39,302 nucleotides of DNA from JBCBSS01 sp039819065 (GTDB lineage Bacteria; Bacteroidota; Bacteroidia; Cytophagales; Cyclobacteriaceae), in the NCBI GenBank assembly GCA_039819065.1, contig JBCBSS010000069.1, forward strand, positions 1 through 39,302, written 5' to 3'. Both the position numbers and the translations under genes were made by a program. Under the pieces are notes generated by a model, which was not told the DNA's origin, did not search any database, and worked only from the letters and a program-made list of their open reading frames with translations. Numbering within the stretch: the stretch's first letter is position 1; every line of letters starts with the position of its first letter. This document shows positions 31,337 through 39,210 of the stretch, in pieces.

Positions 31337-32392
31337 TTACTCAATCTTGATTGTTTCACCCTCTTTCATGGCCTGAAAGCGCTCATTCGGTACCTCATAT
31401 TTTTCAAGCGCAGTATTGAGGTCATTGATAGGCTGCACCTGCCCGTCATCAGCTAAGGGGAATGTGCCAAAGTGGGTAGCAATACTATGTTCCGAGGCCA
31501 AGTCTTTGTGTGCTTTGACAGCGTCTTCTGGTGAAGTATGTATCGGTGACATGAACCATCGGGGCAAGTAAGCGCCAATAGGAATGAGTGATAATTTCAA
31601 CGGCTTAAAACGCTCTCCAATTTCGGTAAACATTTCTTGATTATAACCAGTATCACCGGCAAAGTAGATGTTACCTCCAGGTCTTTTGATGGCATATCCA
31701 CACCATAGCGTAGCGTCTCTGTCCAACATGCCACGACCAGAAAAATGCTGGGCGGGCACTGCGGCTATTTCAACCGAATCTGCAATCGAATAGGTCTCCC
31801 ACCAATCTAGATCGACAGACTTTTCTATTCCCAACGTTTTCATAAAAGCACTGATACCCAAGGGTACTAGAAATTGAGGGTCATGCTCTTCTTTCAACCT
31901 TTTCACCGAGTTCTCATCCAAATGATCATAGTGATTATGACTGATAATAACATAGTCTATTTTCGGTAGATCCTCGAATTTAATTCCGGGTGGGCGCATC
32001 CTCTTTGGGCCTGCCCATTGGAACGGACTACAGCGTAAGCTATAGACCGGATCGGTCAAAATGTTGACTCCATCTACTTGCAGTAAAAAGGTAGAATGAT
32101 TGATGAAAGTGACGCTGACGCTATTCACACGATCCGGTGGTGGGGCACCATATTCTGCTTCCTTGATCTCCGACCAGAGTTGTTTATCACGGTTCATAGC
32201 CCATTTCAGTAATGAACCAAAACCTTCTGCTTGCTTTCCCGAGCTGTTGAGAAAGCGCTTGCCATCAAAATGATCAGATTTGGCACCCTTGTATTTAGGT
32301 GCCGAGATAGACATGCCAATGATCAACCCACCGGCTACGAATACCAGGATAATACCAAATACCCAAAGCATTAATTTCTTGAATAGTTTCAC
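31337..32392 (-). CDS. Metallo-beta-lactamase-fold hydrolase, NAPE-PLD-like
   Basis: This 351-residue protein has an N-terminal membrane anchor (about 8-28), then VTFINHSTFLLQVDGVNILTDPVYSLRCSPFQ and the metal motif SHNHYDHLD, with FAGDTGYN and THFGTFPLADD further on. This matches the lipid-hydrolase branch of the metallo-beta-lactamase fold (N-acyl phosphatidylethanolamine phospholipase D-like), with metal ligands conserved. The substrate is not known. Confidence 0.9.
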   Translation of the reverse strand: MKLFKKLMLWVFGIILVFVAGGLIIGMSISAPKYKGAKSDHFDGKRFLNSSGKQAEGFGSLLKWAMNRDKQLWSEIKEAEYGAPPPDRVNSVSVTFINHSTFLLQVDGVNILTDPVYSLRCSPFQWAGPKRMRPPGIKFEDLPKIDYVIISHNHYDHLDENSVKRLKEEHDPQFLVPLGISAFMKTLGIEKSVDLDWWETYSIADSVEIAAVPAQHFSGRGMLDRDATLWCGYAIKRPGGNIYFAGDTGYNQEMFTEIGERFKPLKLSLIPIGAYLPRWFMSPIHTSPEDAVKAHKDLASEHSIATHFGTFPLADDGQVQPINDLNTALEKYEVPNERFQAMKEGETIKIE

Positions 32393-32464
32393 AAATAATA
32401 CTAAGGGCTAAATAACTAAAAAGTTTCGGCTAAAGTGCATTTAAAGCCGAAAACTCTTGTCATT

Positions 32465-33073
32465 TCAGGAAACAGATCTCTTATACATATTAAAGAACAA
32501 GAAAGGCAAGAAACCAAATGCAAAAACGAAGGCACCTAACAACAATAACATTTCAACTCCTTGTAAATGCATTAGTTTGAATACGCCGGACATACCTGTT
32601 ATAATGGCCGCCATCGCACCCAATATAATTTTCAATCTTTCTGAAATGGCTTTTGAAATAGCTACTTTATATCTATCGAAGGCCAGCAAAGGAACAAATA
32701 GCAAGAGTAGAGTGAGGAAACCTATGATGAATAACTCACCACCGAAAGGTATGTGCAGCAGTTTAAAAGTGACACCAGCCGTCAATGTTACAGCACCGAG
32801 AAATCCGAAAGTATACATTAGCTTTTTCATGATGATTATGCGTTTAGCGTTAAGTAAAAAGATAGTTGTTCGTTCTATTTCCATTAATCCATTAGGCGCC
32901 AAGTCCTGAATAGCTTCATCCAATAACGCCTCAAATGGCTTTCCTTTATTCAATTGGCTTTCGATCACACAGCACAGATGGTCAATCACATCCTCGTGTA
33001 AAGTCTCAATACGCATACCCTGTGATTCAACGCGTTGCCTTACCACATTTTCCTGCTCCTCAGTTAGTCTCAT
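32465..33073 (-). CDS. Membrane protein co-transcribed with a PadR regulator
   Basis: This 202-residue protein has a soluble N terminus (about 1-75, TLHEDVIDHLCCVIESQL) and four membrane helices (about 85-105, 112-135, 150-165, 172-195). The start overlaps the PadR stop by 4 nt. The N-terminal part resembles the soluble domain often found with PadR-controlled membrane proteins. The function is unknown. Confidence 0.75.
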   Translation of the reverse strand: MRLTEEQENVVRQRVESQGMRIETLHEDVIDHLCCVIESQLNKGKPFEALLDEAIQDLAPNGLMEIERTTIFLLNAKRIIIMKKLMYTFGFLGAVTLTAGVTFKLLHIPFGGELFIIGFLTLLLLFVPLLAFDRYKVAISKAISERLKIILGAMAAIITGMSGVFKLMHLQGVEMLLLLGAFVFAFGFLPFLFFNMYKRSVS

Positions 33074-33408
33074 GAAGCATTCAGTTGGGGAAAGACTAGT
33101 TTATTGAGTGTGGCGATAAAATCCTTGAGTTCTTCCAGGTACATTGCCTTCTTTTCTTGCCCTTTTGCCGTAATGAAGTAGTACTTGCGGATTCTTTTTC
33201 CCACATACTCTTCCTCATAAGTGAGTAGACCATCCTTTTTCATCTTTTGAAGGGCTGGATATAGCGATCCGTCTTTTAGCAGAATTTTGCCATCAGACAA
33301 TTCTTTCACACGCTGAAATATTTCATAGCCATACATCCGGCCGTTTTCAGCCAATAAGTTGAGAATGATGGCAGACAAAGTACCTTTTAGCAATTCTTTT
33401 GAATACAT
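33070..33408 (-). CDS. PadR-family transcription regulator
   Basis: This 112-residue winged-helix protein reads MYSKELLKGTLSAIILNLLA, YGYEIFQRVKEL, LKDGSLYPALQKMKKDGLL, RKYYFITAKGQ. PadR proteins are usually repressors that sense small molecules or stress. The frame is open to 33441, but ATG 33408 gives the normal N terminus. It overlaps the membrane gene and probably controls it. Confidence 0.9.
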   Translation of the reverse strand: MYSKELLKGTLSAIILNLLAENGRMYGYEIFQRVKELSDGKILLKDGSLYPALQKMKKDGLLTYEEEYVGKRIRKYYFITAKGQEKKAMYLEELKDFIATLNKLVFPQLNAS

Positions 33409-33499
33409 AGAACAAATATATATAAAATTACAATACATCATAATTCTATGTATTATTTTTTATATCACTACATTCAAGAAGAAATTGCAGTTAGTAGCG

Positions 33500-34180
33500 T
33501 CAATAATTCGTATCACTTATATATGGATGTTCTATATCCAGTTTAGTCAACATTTGCTTCATCTTTTTCCTACCTGATCTGTGAGATAAAATGCGGATCC
33601 ATTTACCATTCTTTCTGTACCTCCAATCCATGTAATCGGTATAATATTGTTTCTCAAGTTTGTATTCTAATTCCGATATCCTTCTTTCCAAGTCTGATTG
33701 AACAACTTGCTTAAAATGAATATATGCCTTGACAAAAACCACTCTGAAATAATGTTTGGGAACCTGTAGGCGGTATCTCATGACACTTCCTTTATAGGAA
33801 GTCCAATACCACTCATATCCAATGAAAAGCTTTTTGGCCTCGTTTGATAATTTTCGATAAGTCTTCTCCCCAATTCTTCTCATGCCTGGCCACTGATTGT
33901 TTCTGTTATTTGTAGCTTGTCGCCAATTAACATTCGTCTTGTCCTTGGTTCTACCCCAAACCTTCAATCCACAAACTCGAATGATCTCCTCTAAAACATG
34001 TGCATCCTCTCGATTAGCTATATCTGATCTCAAAGACAGTTCTTTAAGCCATCCGTATCTTAAAGGTTTATCAAGTTTTTCTAAGCATGAATTATATCGT
34101 ACTACATATAGCTTGTCTAACTCATCGCTGATTTTTCGAATCTCCCGCTCCCTCTTAGCGTGCTTGTCATAATACTTCAT
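33500..34180 (-). CDS. Uncharacterised third gene of the rtcB2-prfH operon
   Basis: This 226-residue basic protein has a high content of Lys, Arg, Tyr and Trp, with two charged helical stretches (DKHAKREREIRKISDELDKL near the start; VQSDLERRISELEYKLEKQY near 170-190) and the central RRIGEKTYRKLSNEAKKLF. The ATG at 34180 overlaps the prfH stop as ATGA, so it is translationally coupled, and it follows the RtcB2-PrfH pair directly. I recognise no family. The basic surface suggests RNA or ribosome binding; this is an inference from composition and context. Confidence 0.75.
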   Translation of the reverse strand: MKYYDKHAKREREIRKISDELDKLYVVRYNSCLEKLDKPLRYGWLKELSLRSDIANREDAHVLEEIIRVCGLKVWGRTKDKTNVNWRQATNNRNNQWPGMRRIGEKTYRKLSNEAKKLFIGYEWYWTSYKGSVMRYRLQVPKHYFRVVFVKAYIHFKQVVQSDLERRISELEYKLEKQYYTDYMDWRYRKNGKWIRILSHRSGRKKMKQMLTKLDIEHPYISDTNY

Positions 34181-34824
34181 TTCCTCACCTCCTTGAAATC
34201 TCGCCCTTTGAAGACACGGACGGCGTTGCCTCTTTGAATTTCGAGGTGTTGCTCCCATCTCTCCTGAGACTGTTGTTGATAAGTTTCTATTTGGTGCATT
34301 TCAAGGTTCCTCTTCAACTTCTCCAAAGCGAGTTTCCTGTTCTGAACTTGCGAGCGTGATTCGCTGGATTCAGCCATGATGCCGGTGGGCTTATGAATGG
34401 CACGAACAGCACTTTCTACTTTGTTCACATGCTGACCACCTGGGCCAGAAGCTCTGAAAGTCTGAAATCTCACTTGGCTCAAATCATGGTTTGAGCGTTC
34501 AGCACTTGTGAAGAATTCTACACTGACGAACCAATTCTTGCGTTTGTGAAACTTGCGGTACGGACTCTGGCCTACCCATTGGATAGTACCGGACCATCGC
34601 TTCTCAAATGATTCAATGGCTTCCGGTTTTCCCGATAACCTAATCGTTACCGATTTGATACTACCGGCTTGAAAACCTTGTTCTCTGGCCAGTACTTGGT
34701 ACTTGAACCCATCAGTTCTAACCTCCTCCAACACCACCTTCAATACCTGGGCCACTACCCAAGTGCATTCGGCCGGTCCTCGACCGGCCGTTATTTGCAT
34801 TATTGTTTCTACCGATTCCCTCAT
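34177..34824 (-). CDS. prfH: Peptide chain release factor homologue PrfH
   Basis: This protein of about 215 residues has the release-factor core with the GGQ motif (SGPGGQHVNKVESAVRAIHK) and the PrfH start MQITAGRGPAECTWVVAQ. It lacks the N-terminal codon-recognition domain of RF1/RF2. PrfH is reported to act with RtcB2: it recognises ribosomes whose 16S rRNA is cut in the decoding centre, releases the stalled peptide and lets RtcB reseal the RNA. The start is uncertain (34827 GTG, 34824 ATG or 34800 ATG). A 9-bp hairpin lies in its first codons (34770-34790). Confidence 0.93.
   Translation of the reverse strand: MRESVETIMQITAGRGPAECTWVVAQVLKVVLEEVRTDGFKYQVLAREQGFQAGSIKSVTIRLSGKPEAIESFEKRWSGTIQWVGQSPYRKFHKRKNWFVSVEFFTSAERSNHDLSQVRFQTFRASGPGGQHVNKVESAVRAIHKPTGIMAESSESRSQVQNRKLALEKLKRNLEMHQIETYQQQSQERWEQHLEIQRGNAVRVFKGRDFKEVRK
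34770..34790 (-). promoter_or_regulatory. GC-rich hairpin at the start of prfH
   Basis: CGGCCGGTC and GACCGGCCG form a perfect 9-bp stem with a 3-nt loop, encoding the conserved AGRGPAE region. It lies 10 nt inside the prfH frame counted from ATG 34800. The stem could slow initiation or couple prfH to translation of rtcB2. Confidence 0.5.
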
Positions 34825-34828
34825 CACA

Positions 34829-36238
34829 TTAGCTTTTATCCATTCTCACTATACTCGGTTGAAACTCTCCCACTACCTGAACCAGCGACTTCTGGCTACT
34901 CATGACATCTTCGATGTTCTTGTAGGCCATTGGTGCCTCATCAGGATTTCCGCCGATTAACGTGACCTGATTCGATTTGAGGTACTTGTTCATCGCACTT
35001 CTGGTGATAGAAGACTTGGCTTTAGTCCTTGACAGCTTTCTACCAGCACCGTGTGCAGCACTATTCAGGCTCCTGCCCTCACCAGTGCCTTTTACGATGT
35101 ATCCAGTCGCAGTCATAGAACCGGGAATGATACCTAGCTGCCCTTCATGCGCAGGCGTAGCGCCTTTCCTGTGGACGATCAACTCGGCACCATCTTCCTG
35201 TGTCTCCTTCCAGGCAAAATTGTGGTGATTCTCGATCTTCCCAATCGGTTTGATGCCCATGTATTTGGCCAAATGATAATGTATCTGATCATGGCATGCC
35301 TTGGCATATTCGCCTGCCAGGTTCATCGACATCCAGTATTCTTGCCCTGCCTCACTTTCCATATCCAACCAGGCCAGGTTACCTGCTTGCCTCGGTAGAA
35401 GGCAAGTCGATTTGGCAATGTCAGTGTAGTGCTGAGCCACCGTCGCGCCCAAACCTCTGGAACCAGAATGGGCCAGAATGCCCACGTAGTCACCTTCCGG
35501 TAAATCAAGCCCGGTATTACCAGTCACTTTCACCTTACCAAATTCGACGAAGTGGTTGCCAGAACCCGATGTACCCAATTGCCTGGCAGCCTTACCATGA
35601 AGCCGTCTCAGTAATTCAGTAGCATTGAATTCCTCTCTGTCCAGTACATCGTGCTCTTGCGCGATACCCAACTCTCCACCGGTACCAAAACAAGTACGCT
35701 CTTTCAAAGCACATTTGATTTGATAGCTGTATCGGTTCAAGAAGTCTTGATTGAGATCGTAGATGGACAAACTCATTCTACAACCAATATCAAGCCCCAC
35801 ACCATAGGGAATAACTGCCCCTTTGGTAGCCAAAACGCCACCTATAGGCAAGCCATAACCGGCATGTGCATCTGGCATCAGTGCGCCTTTCTCGGTGATG
35901 GGAAGGCGCATCGCCAACTCCATTTGCTGATAAGCATTACTCGAAATATGCTGACGACCAAACACATTCAGTTCGCCTTCTTCCCGCTTCAATGCGATTT
36001 CCTGCTTCGGGCTGAGGTCTATCTCATCTGGCATAAACTCAGTCGCAATCGGTGATAAATGAACATCATCTACATAATTCTCTGGGTTATAGCTGACATC
36101 GATCAGCAGATCCAATATTTCTTGTTTTGTTACGTGTTTATAGTGTTTATTAATAATATCTATGGCCAAACTTTTGGCCCTATTTGATTTGTATTTGATT
36201 CTCTTAAGGTCTTTGCCTTTAAGTTTGAAATTGCCCAT
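34829..36238 (-). CDS. rtcB2: RNA ligase RtcB2 (PrfH-associated)
   Basis: This 469-residue RtcB has GVGLDIGCRMS (Asp150, Cys153), SGNHFVEFG, LAHSGSRGLGA, NHHNFAW, HRKGATPAHEGQ and GSMTATGY. It differs from RtcB1 by about 15-20 extra N-terminal residues (MGNFKLKGKDLKRIKYKSN) and sits directly before prfH, the arrangement of the RtcB2-PrfH ribosome-repair module. The frame runs up to a TTG at 36280, but ATG 36238 gives a sensible N terminus. Its mRNA has a leader of about 240 nt with a small frame and a terminator (36343-36441), so expression is probably controlled by attenuation. Confidence 0.94.
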   Translation of the reverse strand: MGNFKLKGKDLKRIKYKSNRAKSLAIDIINKHYKHVTKQEILDLLIDVSYNPENYVDDVHLSPIATEFMPDEIDLSPKQEIALKREEGELNVFGRQHISSNAYQQMELAMRLPITEKGALMPDAHAGYGLPIGGVLATKGAVIPYGVGLDIGCRMSLSIYDLNQDFLNRYSYQIKCALKERTCFGTGGELGIAQEHDVLDREEFNATELLRRLHGKAARQLGTSGSGNHFVEFGKVKVTGNTGLDLPEGDYVGILAHSGSRGLGATVAQHYTDIAKSTCLLPRQAGNLAWLDMESEAGQEYWMSMNLAGEYAKACHDQIHYHLAKYMGIKPIGKIENHHNFAWKETQEDGAELIVHRKGATPAHEGQLGIIPGSMTATGYIVKGTGEGRSLNSAAHGAGRKLSRTKAKSSITRSAMNKYLKSNQVTLIGGNPDEAPMAYKNIEDVMSSQKSLVQVVGEFQPSIVRMDKS

Positions 36239-36342
36239 GGCTATTTTTCTAAAATGACGAACAGCAGCAACCATGATCAAACCAATGACATGGCAGATCT
36301 GAAGTCCTTAAATGTGTATTTGATTAGTTACCGGGCAGAAAC

Positions 36343-36366
36343 AAAAAACCCGGTTTGAAACCGGGC
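36343..36366 (-). terminator. Intrinsic terminator in the rtcB2 leader (attenuator)
   Basis: The minus-strand RNA reads CCCGG-TTTCAAA-CCGGG followed by TTTTTT. The stem can extend to 8 bp through the A-U pairs. A competing pairing is possible: ACCGG inside the leader frame (36404-36408) with CCGGT of the 5' arm, and the freed ACCGGG arm with CCCGGT at 36329-36334. This is the classic layout of a four-segment attenuator. Confidence 0.75.
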
Positions 36367-36393
36367 ATAGAATATCTTAAGAAGGTATATAGG

Positions 36394-36441
36394 CTACCTT
36401 TGTCCGGTCTCTGTGTCGATATGTATTTGTTGAACCAACAT
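36394..36441 (-). CDS. Leader peptide of 15 residues (MLVQQIHIDTETGQR)
   Basis: ATG at 36441 is preceded by AAGGAGG (36453-36447) at 5-nt spacing, a near-perfect Shine-Dalgarno sequence, unusual for Bacteroidota and absent from genes I checked in this window (starts at 22370, 24928 and 29717). The frame stops at TAG 36394, 28 nt before the terminator stem. AACCTC upstream of the ribosome site can pair with GAGGTT, so the site can be masked. The peptide has no run of one amino acid, so it does not look like an amino-acid attenuator; initiation itself may be what is sensed. Confidence 0.65.
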   Translation of the reverse strand: MLVQQIHIDTETGQR

Positions 36442-36484
36442 AACAACCTCCTTTCCTTGAGAGGTTAACAATGCTTTCTGACAA

Positions 36485-36515
36485 CAAAGTTAGTACCACC
36501 TTTTAGTTTTCCAAA
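36485..36515 (-). promoter_or_regulatory. Bacteroidota-type promoter of rtcB2-prfH
   Basis: TTTG (36515-36512), exactly 19 nt, then TAACTTTG (36492-36485) fit TTTG-N19-TAnnTTTG perfectly. Transcription should begin near 36478, about 37 nt before the leader frame. No copy of the 19-bp operator is present, so this promoter is probably constitutive and controlled downstream by the attenuator. 36516-36614 shows nothing else. Confidence 0.82.
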
Positions 36516-36614
36516 TCATTTTTTAAAAAACCTGTCAAACCGGTGAGCGATTCGAAGAATATAATGACACTTAAATAACTGATTATCAGAGTTTAAAACC
36601 AAATAACAAAAAAG

Positions 36615-37787
36615 TTACTCTGATGGAAAGAAACGAATCAGAATATCATCCAAAGCCGAGCGCCAGGCCGGGATGTTATGACCGGCATGTACTTCTATGT
36701 AGCTGGACTTGATGTCGGAAGACTCAAAGTAGCTTTTCAAAGCGACAGCATCTTCATACCAAACATGATCATAGGTTGACCCCGTCAAAACCACTTCTTT
36801 TGGCCTCTTTCCCAATAATTTCAATTGATCAATGTAATGGTCAACTTCAACCGGATGAATAGCAGGGGAGAATGCTGCACACAAGCCAAAAGCATCAGTA
36901 CCGTGCGCCAAATAAAGAGCTGACATACCTCCTCTCGAGCCACCCACTACTGCCCTGCTTTCATTACCACGCACAGTATTGAATTGACTATCGATGTGCG
37001 GGATCAATTCCTGCTGTATATAATTTCTATAATCCAAATCACCCTGATATTCTTTGCCACGAACAACCGGATCATCGAACACGGCGATGACCGGAGCCAT
37101 TTTTTCCTCATCGATCAGCTGATCAAGCAGTTCAGGTATTTTCGCCTCATTTACATAATAAGATCCATCATGAAAGTAAATACTCGGTAGACCGCCTTCC
37201 ATTTGCTCATACCCATGAGGTAGGTAAACATGAATGGTTCTATCCTGCCCCATAATCTCACTCTTCAAATTGTGTTTAATCACTTTGCCGGTTGATTTTA
37301 CAGTCTTGTGCTCGCTGTATTGATCAGGCTGGAATGCTGGCATGGCCAAATATGAGCACGTATCGCCAAAGTTTAGTCTTTGATTAGGATTGTTTGGGTC
37401 AGTTTGAATACGCTTTCCAAATGCCAATCTGTAGTTCACAATAGCATCTGGCTCGAATTCTTTTTCCAGGTAGAACCAAGCACTATTACCAATACGATGC
37501 ATCGCTGCTAATTGCTTATCCTTAACATACCTTGGGTTCATAAAACCATTGAAATCGGCTAGCATGAGTGGAGCCTTACCCCCTACTGATTTTGCTAGAA
37601 ATATGGCCTTTTTTCCTTCAATGATTGGGGTCTGGCCATGCTTCTTAATAAGGGCGTTAACGGCCTCGTCAAGTTGCTCTTCTGAAGTATTTGAAAGTGT
37701 GCTGACGACGCTAGTTTGACTTTTCGTTTGGGCATTGGCAACATAACCGAAGGCAAACAATAAAACAGCGGTGATTAGCATTCTCAT
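36615..37787 (-). CDS. Exported alpha/beta-hydrolase esterase (Fes/esterase D-like)
   Basis: This 390-residue protein has a signal peptide (MRMLITAVLLFAFGYVANAQ) and an N-terminal immunoglobulin-like domain (about 50-170) followed by an alpha/beta hydrolase. The nucleophile elbow is GGSRGGMSALYLA, the strand before it YLPHGYEQMEGGLPSIYFHDGSYY, and the C-terminal GHNIPAW supplies the histidine. It resembles enterochelin-type esterases. The gene is divergent from the ARPP-1-like gene. The substrate is unknown. Confidence 0.88.
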   Translation of the reverse strand: MRMLITAVLLFAFGYVANAQTKSQTSVVSTLSNTSEEQLDEAVNALIKKHGQTPIIEGKKAIFLAKSVGGKAPLMLADFNGFMNPRYVKDKQLAAMHRIGNSAWFYLEKEFEPDAIVNYRLAFGKRIQTDPNNPNQRLNFGDTCSYLAMPAFQPDQYSEHKTVKSTGKVIKHNLKSEIMGQDRTIHVYLPHGYEQMEGGLPSIYFHDGSYYVNEAKIPELLDQLIDEEKMAPVIAVFDDPVVRGKEYQGDLDYRNYIQQELIPHIDSQFNTVRGNESRAVVGGSRGGMSALYLAHGTDAFGLCAAFSPAIHPVEVDHYIDQLKLLGKRPKEVVLTGSTYDHVWYEDAVALKSYFESSDIKSSYIEVHAGHNIPAWRSALDDILIRFFPSE

Positions 37788-37997
37788 AAGCGTGGCTTTT
37801 TATGGTCTACTGGTAATCAGTTGTCAAGGTTACCTGATCGTGATCAAGCACAAATTTTGATGTACACTGCACTTGTTGCACATGACAAACGGCAGCCTTC
37901 CTAAATCAACTTACTGTTACCCTTAGTCATAATACCCATTCGCTAATTGCGCATTGCACCTGGTGGCAGATCGATCTACATTACCACCAAAAAGACT

Positions 37998-39110
37998 ATG
38001 AAAGGATTAACCCTAATCTCATTAGCAACGCTTCTTGTAGTCTCAGTGAGTGCATTTTTCTTCGCTGAGCGTAAGAGGGACAATACTCAAGAAGAGGATA
38101 ACAATATGCGAGAACCGAATCCCAAATCGGAGGATATTGAAGTACAAACTGCGGAGTACCAAGTCATGGCGCCGGTTCAGCAAGGCAACCTGCAAATGTT
38201 CCTGATAACCGGCACAGAGGAAATCAGGAACAAGCAATACATCACGCTAAGCGAAGCCCTTATTGACAAAAAAGTAATTGTGAAAGAAACAGGGTCTGTC
38301 AATGAGCTTTCTATTGATAATAATAGCGATGACTATGTTTTCATCCATTCCGGGGATATTGTGAAAGGTGGTAAGCAGGATCGCACGATCAGCATGGATG
38401 TAATCATCCCACCCAAAACCAAAAACATACCTTTACAGAGTTTCTGTGTTGAACACAATCGCTGGAGAAAACGTGGGCAGGAAGATGTACACAGTTTCTC
38501 CTACAATACAAAAATGCTTTCTTCCAAGGAGCTAAAGCTGGCCGCAAAATACAATAAGAGCCAGTCAGAAGTCTGGGATAATGTAGCGAAACAGCAAAAG
38601 GACCTGGACAGGGAAGTCTCGGAAAAGAATGGTTATAACACAACGGTAAGAGACAGCCGATCAGCATCAAGCCTTCAGCTAACATTGGAAAACGAAGAAT
38701 TGGAAAAGGCTAAGACTGACAAGGAGGAGGCATTCAAGAACGTGCTCGCATCTAATCCACAAGCCATTGGCTTTGCCTATGCCATCAACGGAGAAGTGTA
38801 TAGCATAGACATCTACAATAATCGTCAGCTCTTTGAGGACATGTGGGACAAATTGCGCGAAGCAGCGATCACAGAATCCATTGCCAAGGATATCGATCAG
38901 CATCACAAACTAGCCACCATAGAGGATGTAAAACAGCTGATGGCCCAAGGCCCAAGTACGGCTAAGGTTGATAATATGAACCTCAACCAAGACACAAGAT
39001 TAAAGACGGTGGAAAATGGTAATGATAAACTATTATTCGAAACCGAGGATGTCAAGCAAAACAATTGGATTCATAGGAATTACATGAAAAACGAAGTTTC
39101 AAAACGTTAG
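37998..39110 (+). CDS. ARPP-1/DUF6569-like exported protein
   Basis: This 370-residue protein has an N-terminal signal or anchor (MKGLTLISLATLLVVSVSAF). The middle matches the ARPP-1-type domain: APVQQGNLQMFLITG, DDYVFIHSGDIVKGGKQDRT, NPQAIGFAYAINGEVYSIDI and YNNRQLFEDMWDKL. The frame opens at 37947, but ATG 37998 gives a proper signal peptide. The function is unknown; the domain was first noted beside rhodanese/phosphatase proteins in bacteria. It ends before a bidirectional terminator. Confidence 0.8.
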   Translation: MKGLTLISLATLLVVSVSAFFFAERKRDNTQEEDNNMREPNPKSEDIEVQTAEYQVMAPVQQGNLQMFLITGTEEIRNKQYITLSEALIDKKVIVKETGSVNELSIDNNSDDYVFIHSGDIVKGGKQDRTISMDVIIPPKTKNIPLQSFCVEHNRWRKRGQEDVHSFSYNTKMLSSKELKLAAKYNKSQSEVWDNVAKQQKDLDREVSEKNGYNTTVRDSRSASSLQLTLENEELEKAKTDKEEAFKNVLASNPQAIGFAYAINGEVYSIDIYNNRQLFEDMWDKLREAAITESIAKDIDQHHKLATIEDVKQLMAQGPSTAKVDNMNLNQDTRLKTVENGNDKLLFETEDVKQNNWIHRNYMKNEVSKR

Positions 39111-39135
39111 ATCAAGCGCCTTCTACCTTTACAAA

Positions 39136-39175
39136 GCGACCTTTTTTGTATATTGATAGTTACGAAAAAGGTCGC
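39136..39175. terminator. Bidirectional terminator
   Basis: GCGACCTTTTT (39136-39146) pairs with AAAAAGGTCGC (39165-39175) and provides U-runs in both directions between the convergent ARPP-1-like and WD40 genes. Confidence 0.75.
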
Positions 39176-39210
39176 CTATGAAAAAGCTCGTCTTCTTATT
39201 CACCTTAATC

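Noticed and set aside
32457..32909. Plus-strand frame of 150 residues over the membrane protein gene
   Set aside because: The opposite strand encodes a membrane protein overlapping PadR, a known arrangement; this frame is a shadow.
35651..36055. Plus-strand frame of 134 residues inside rtcB2
   Set aside because: Shadow frame of the conserved RtcB coding sequence with no start signal or family match.
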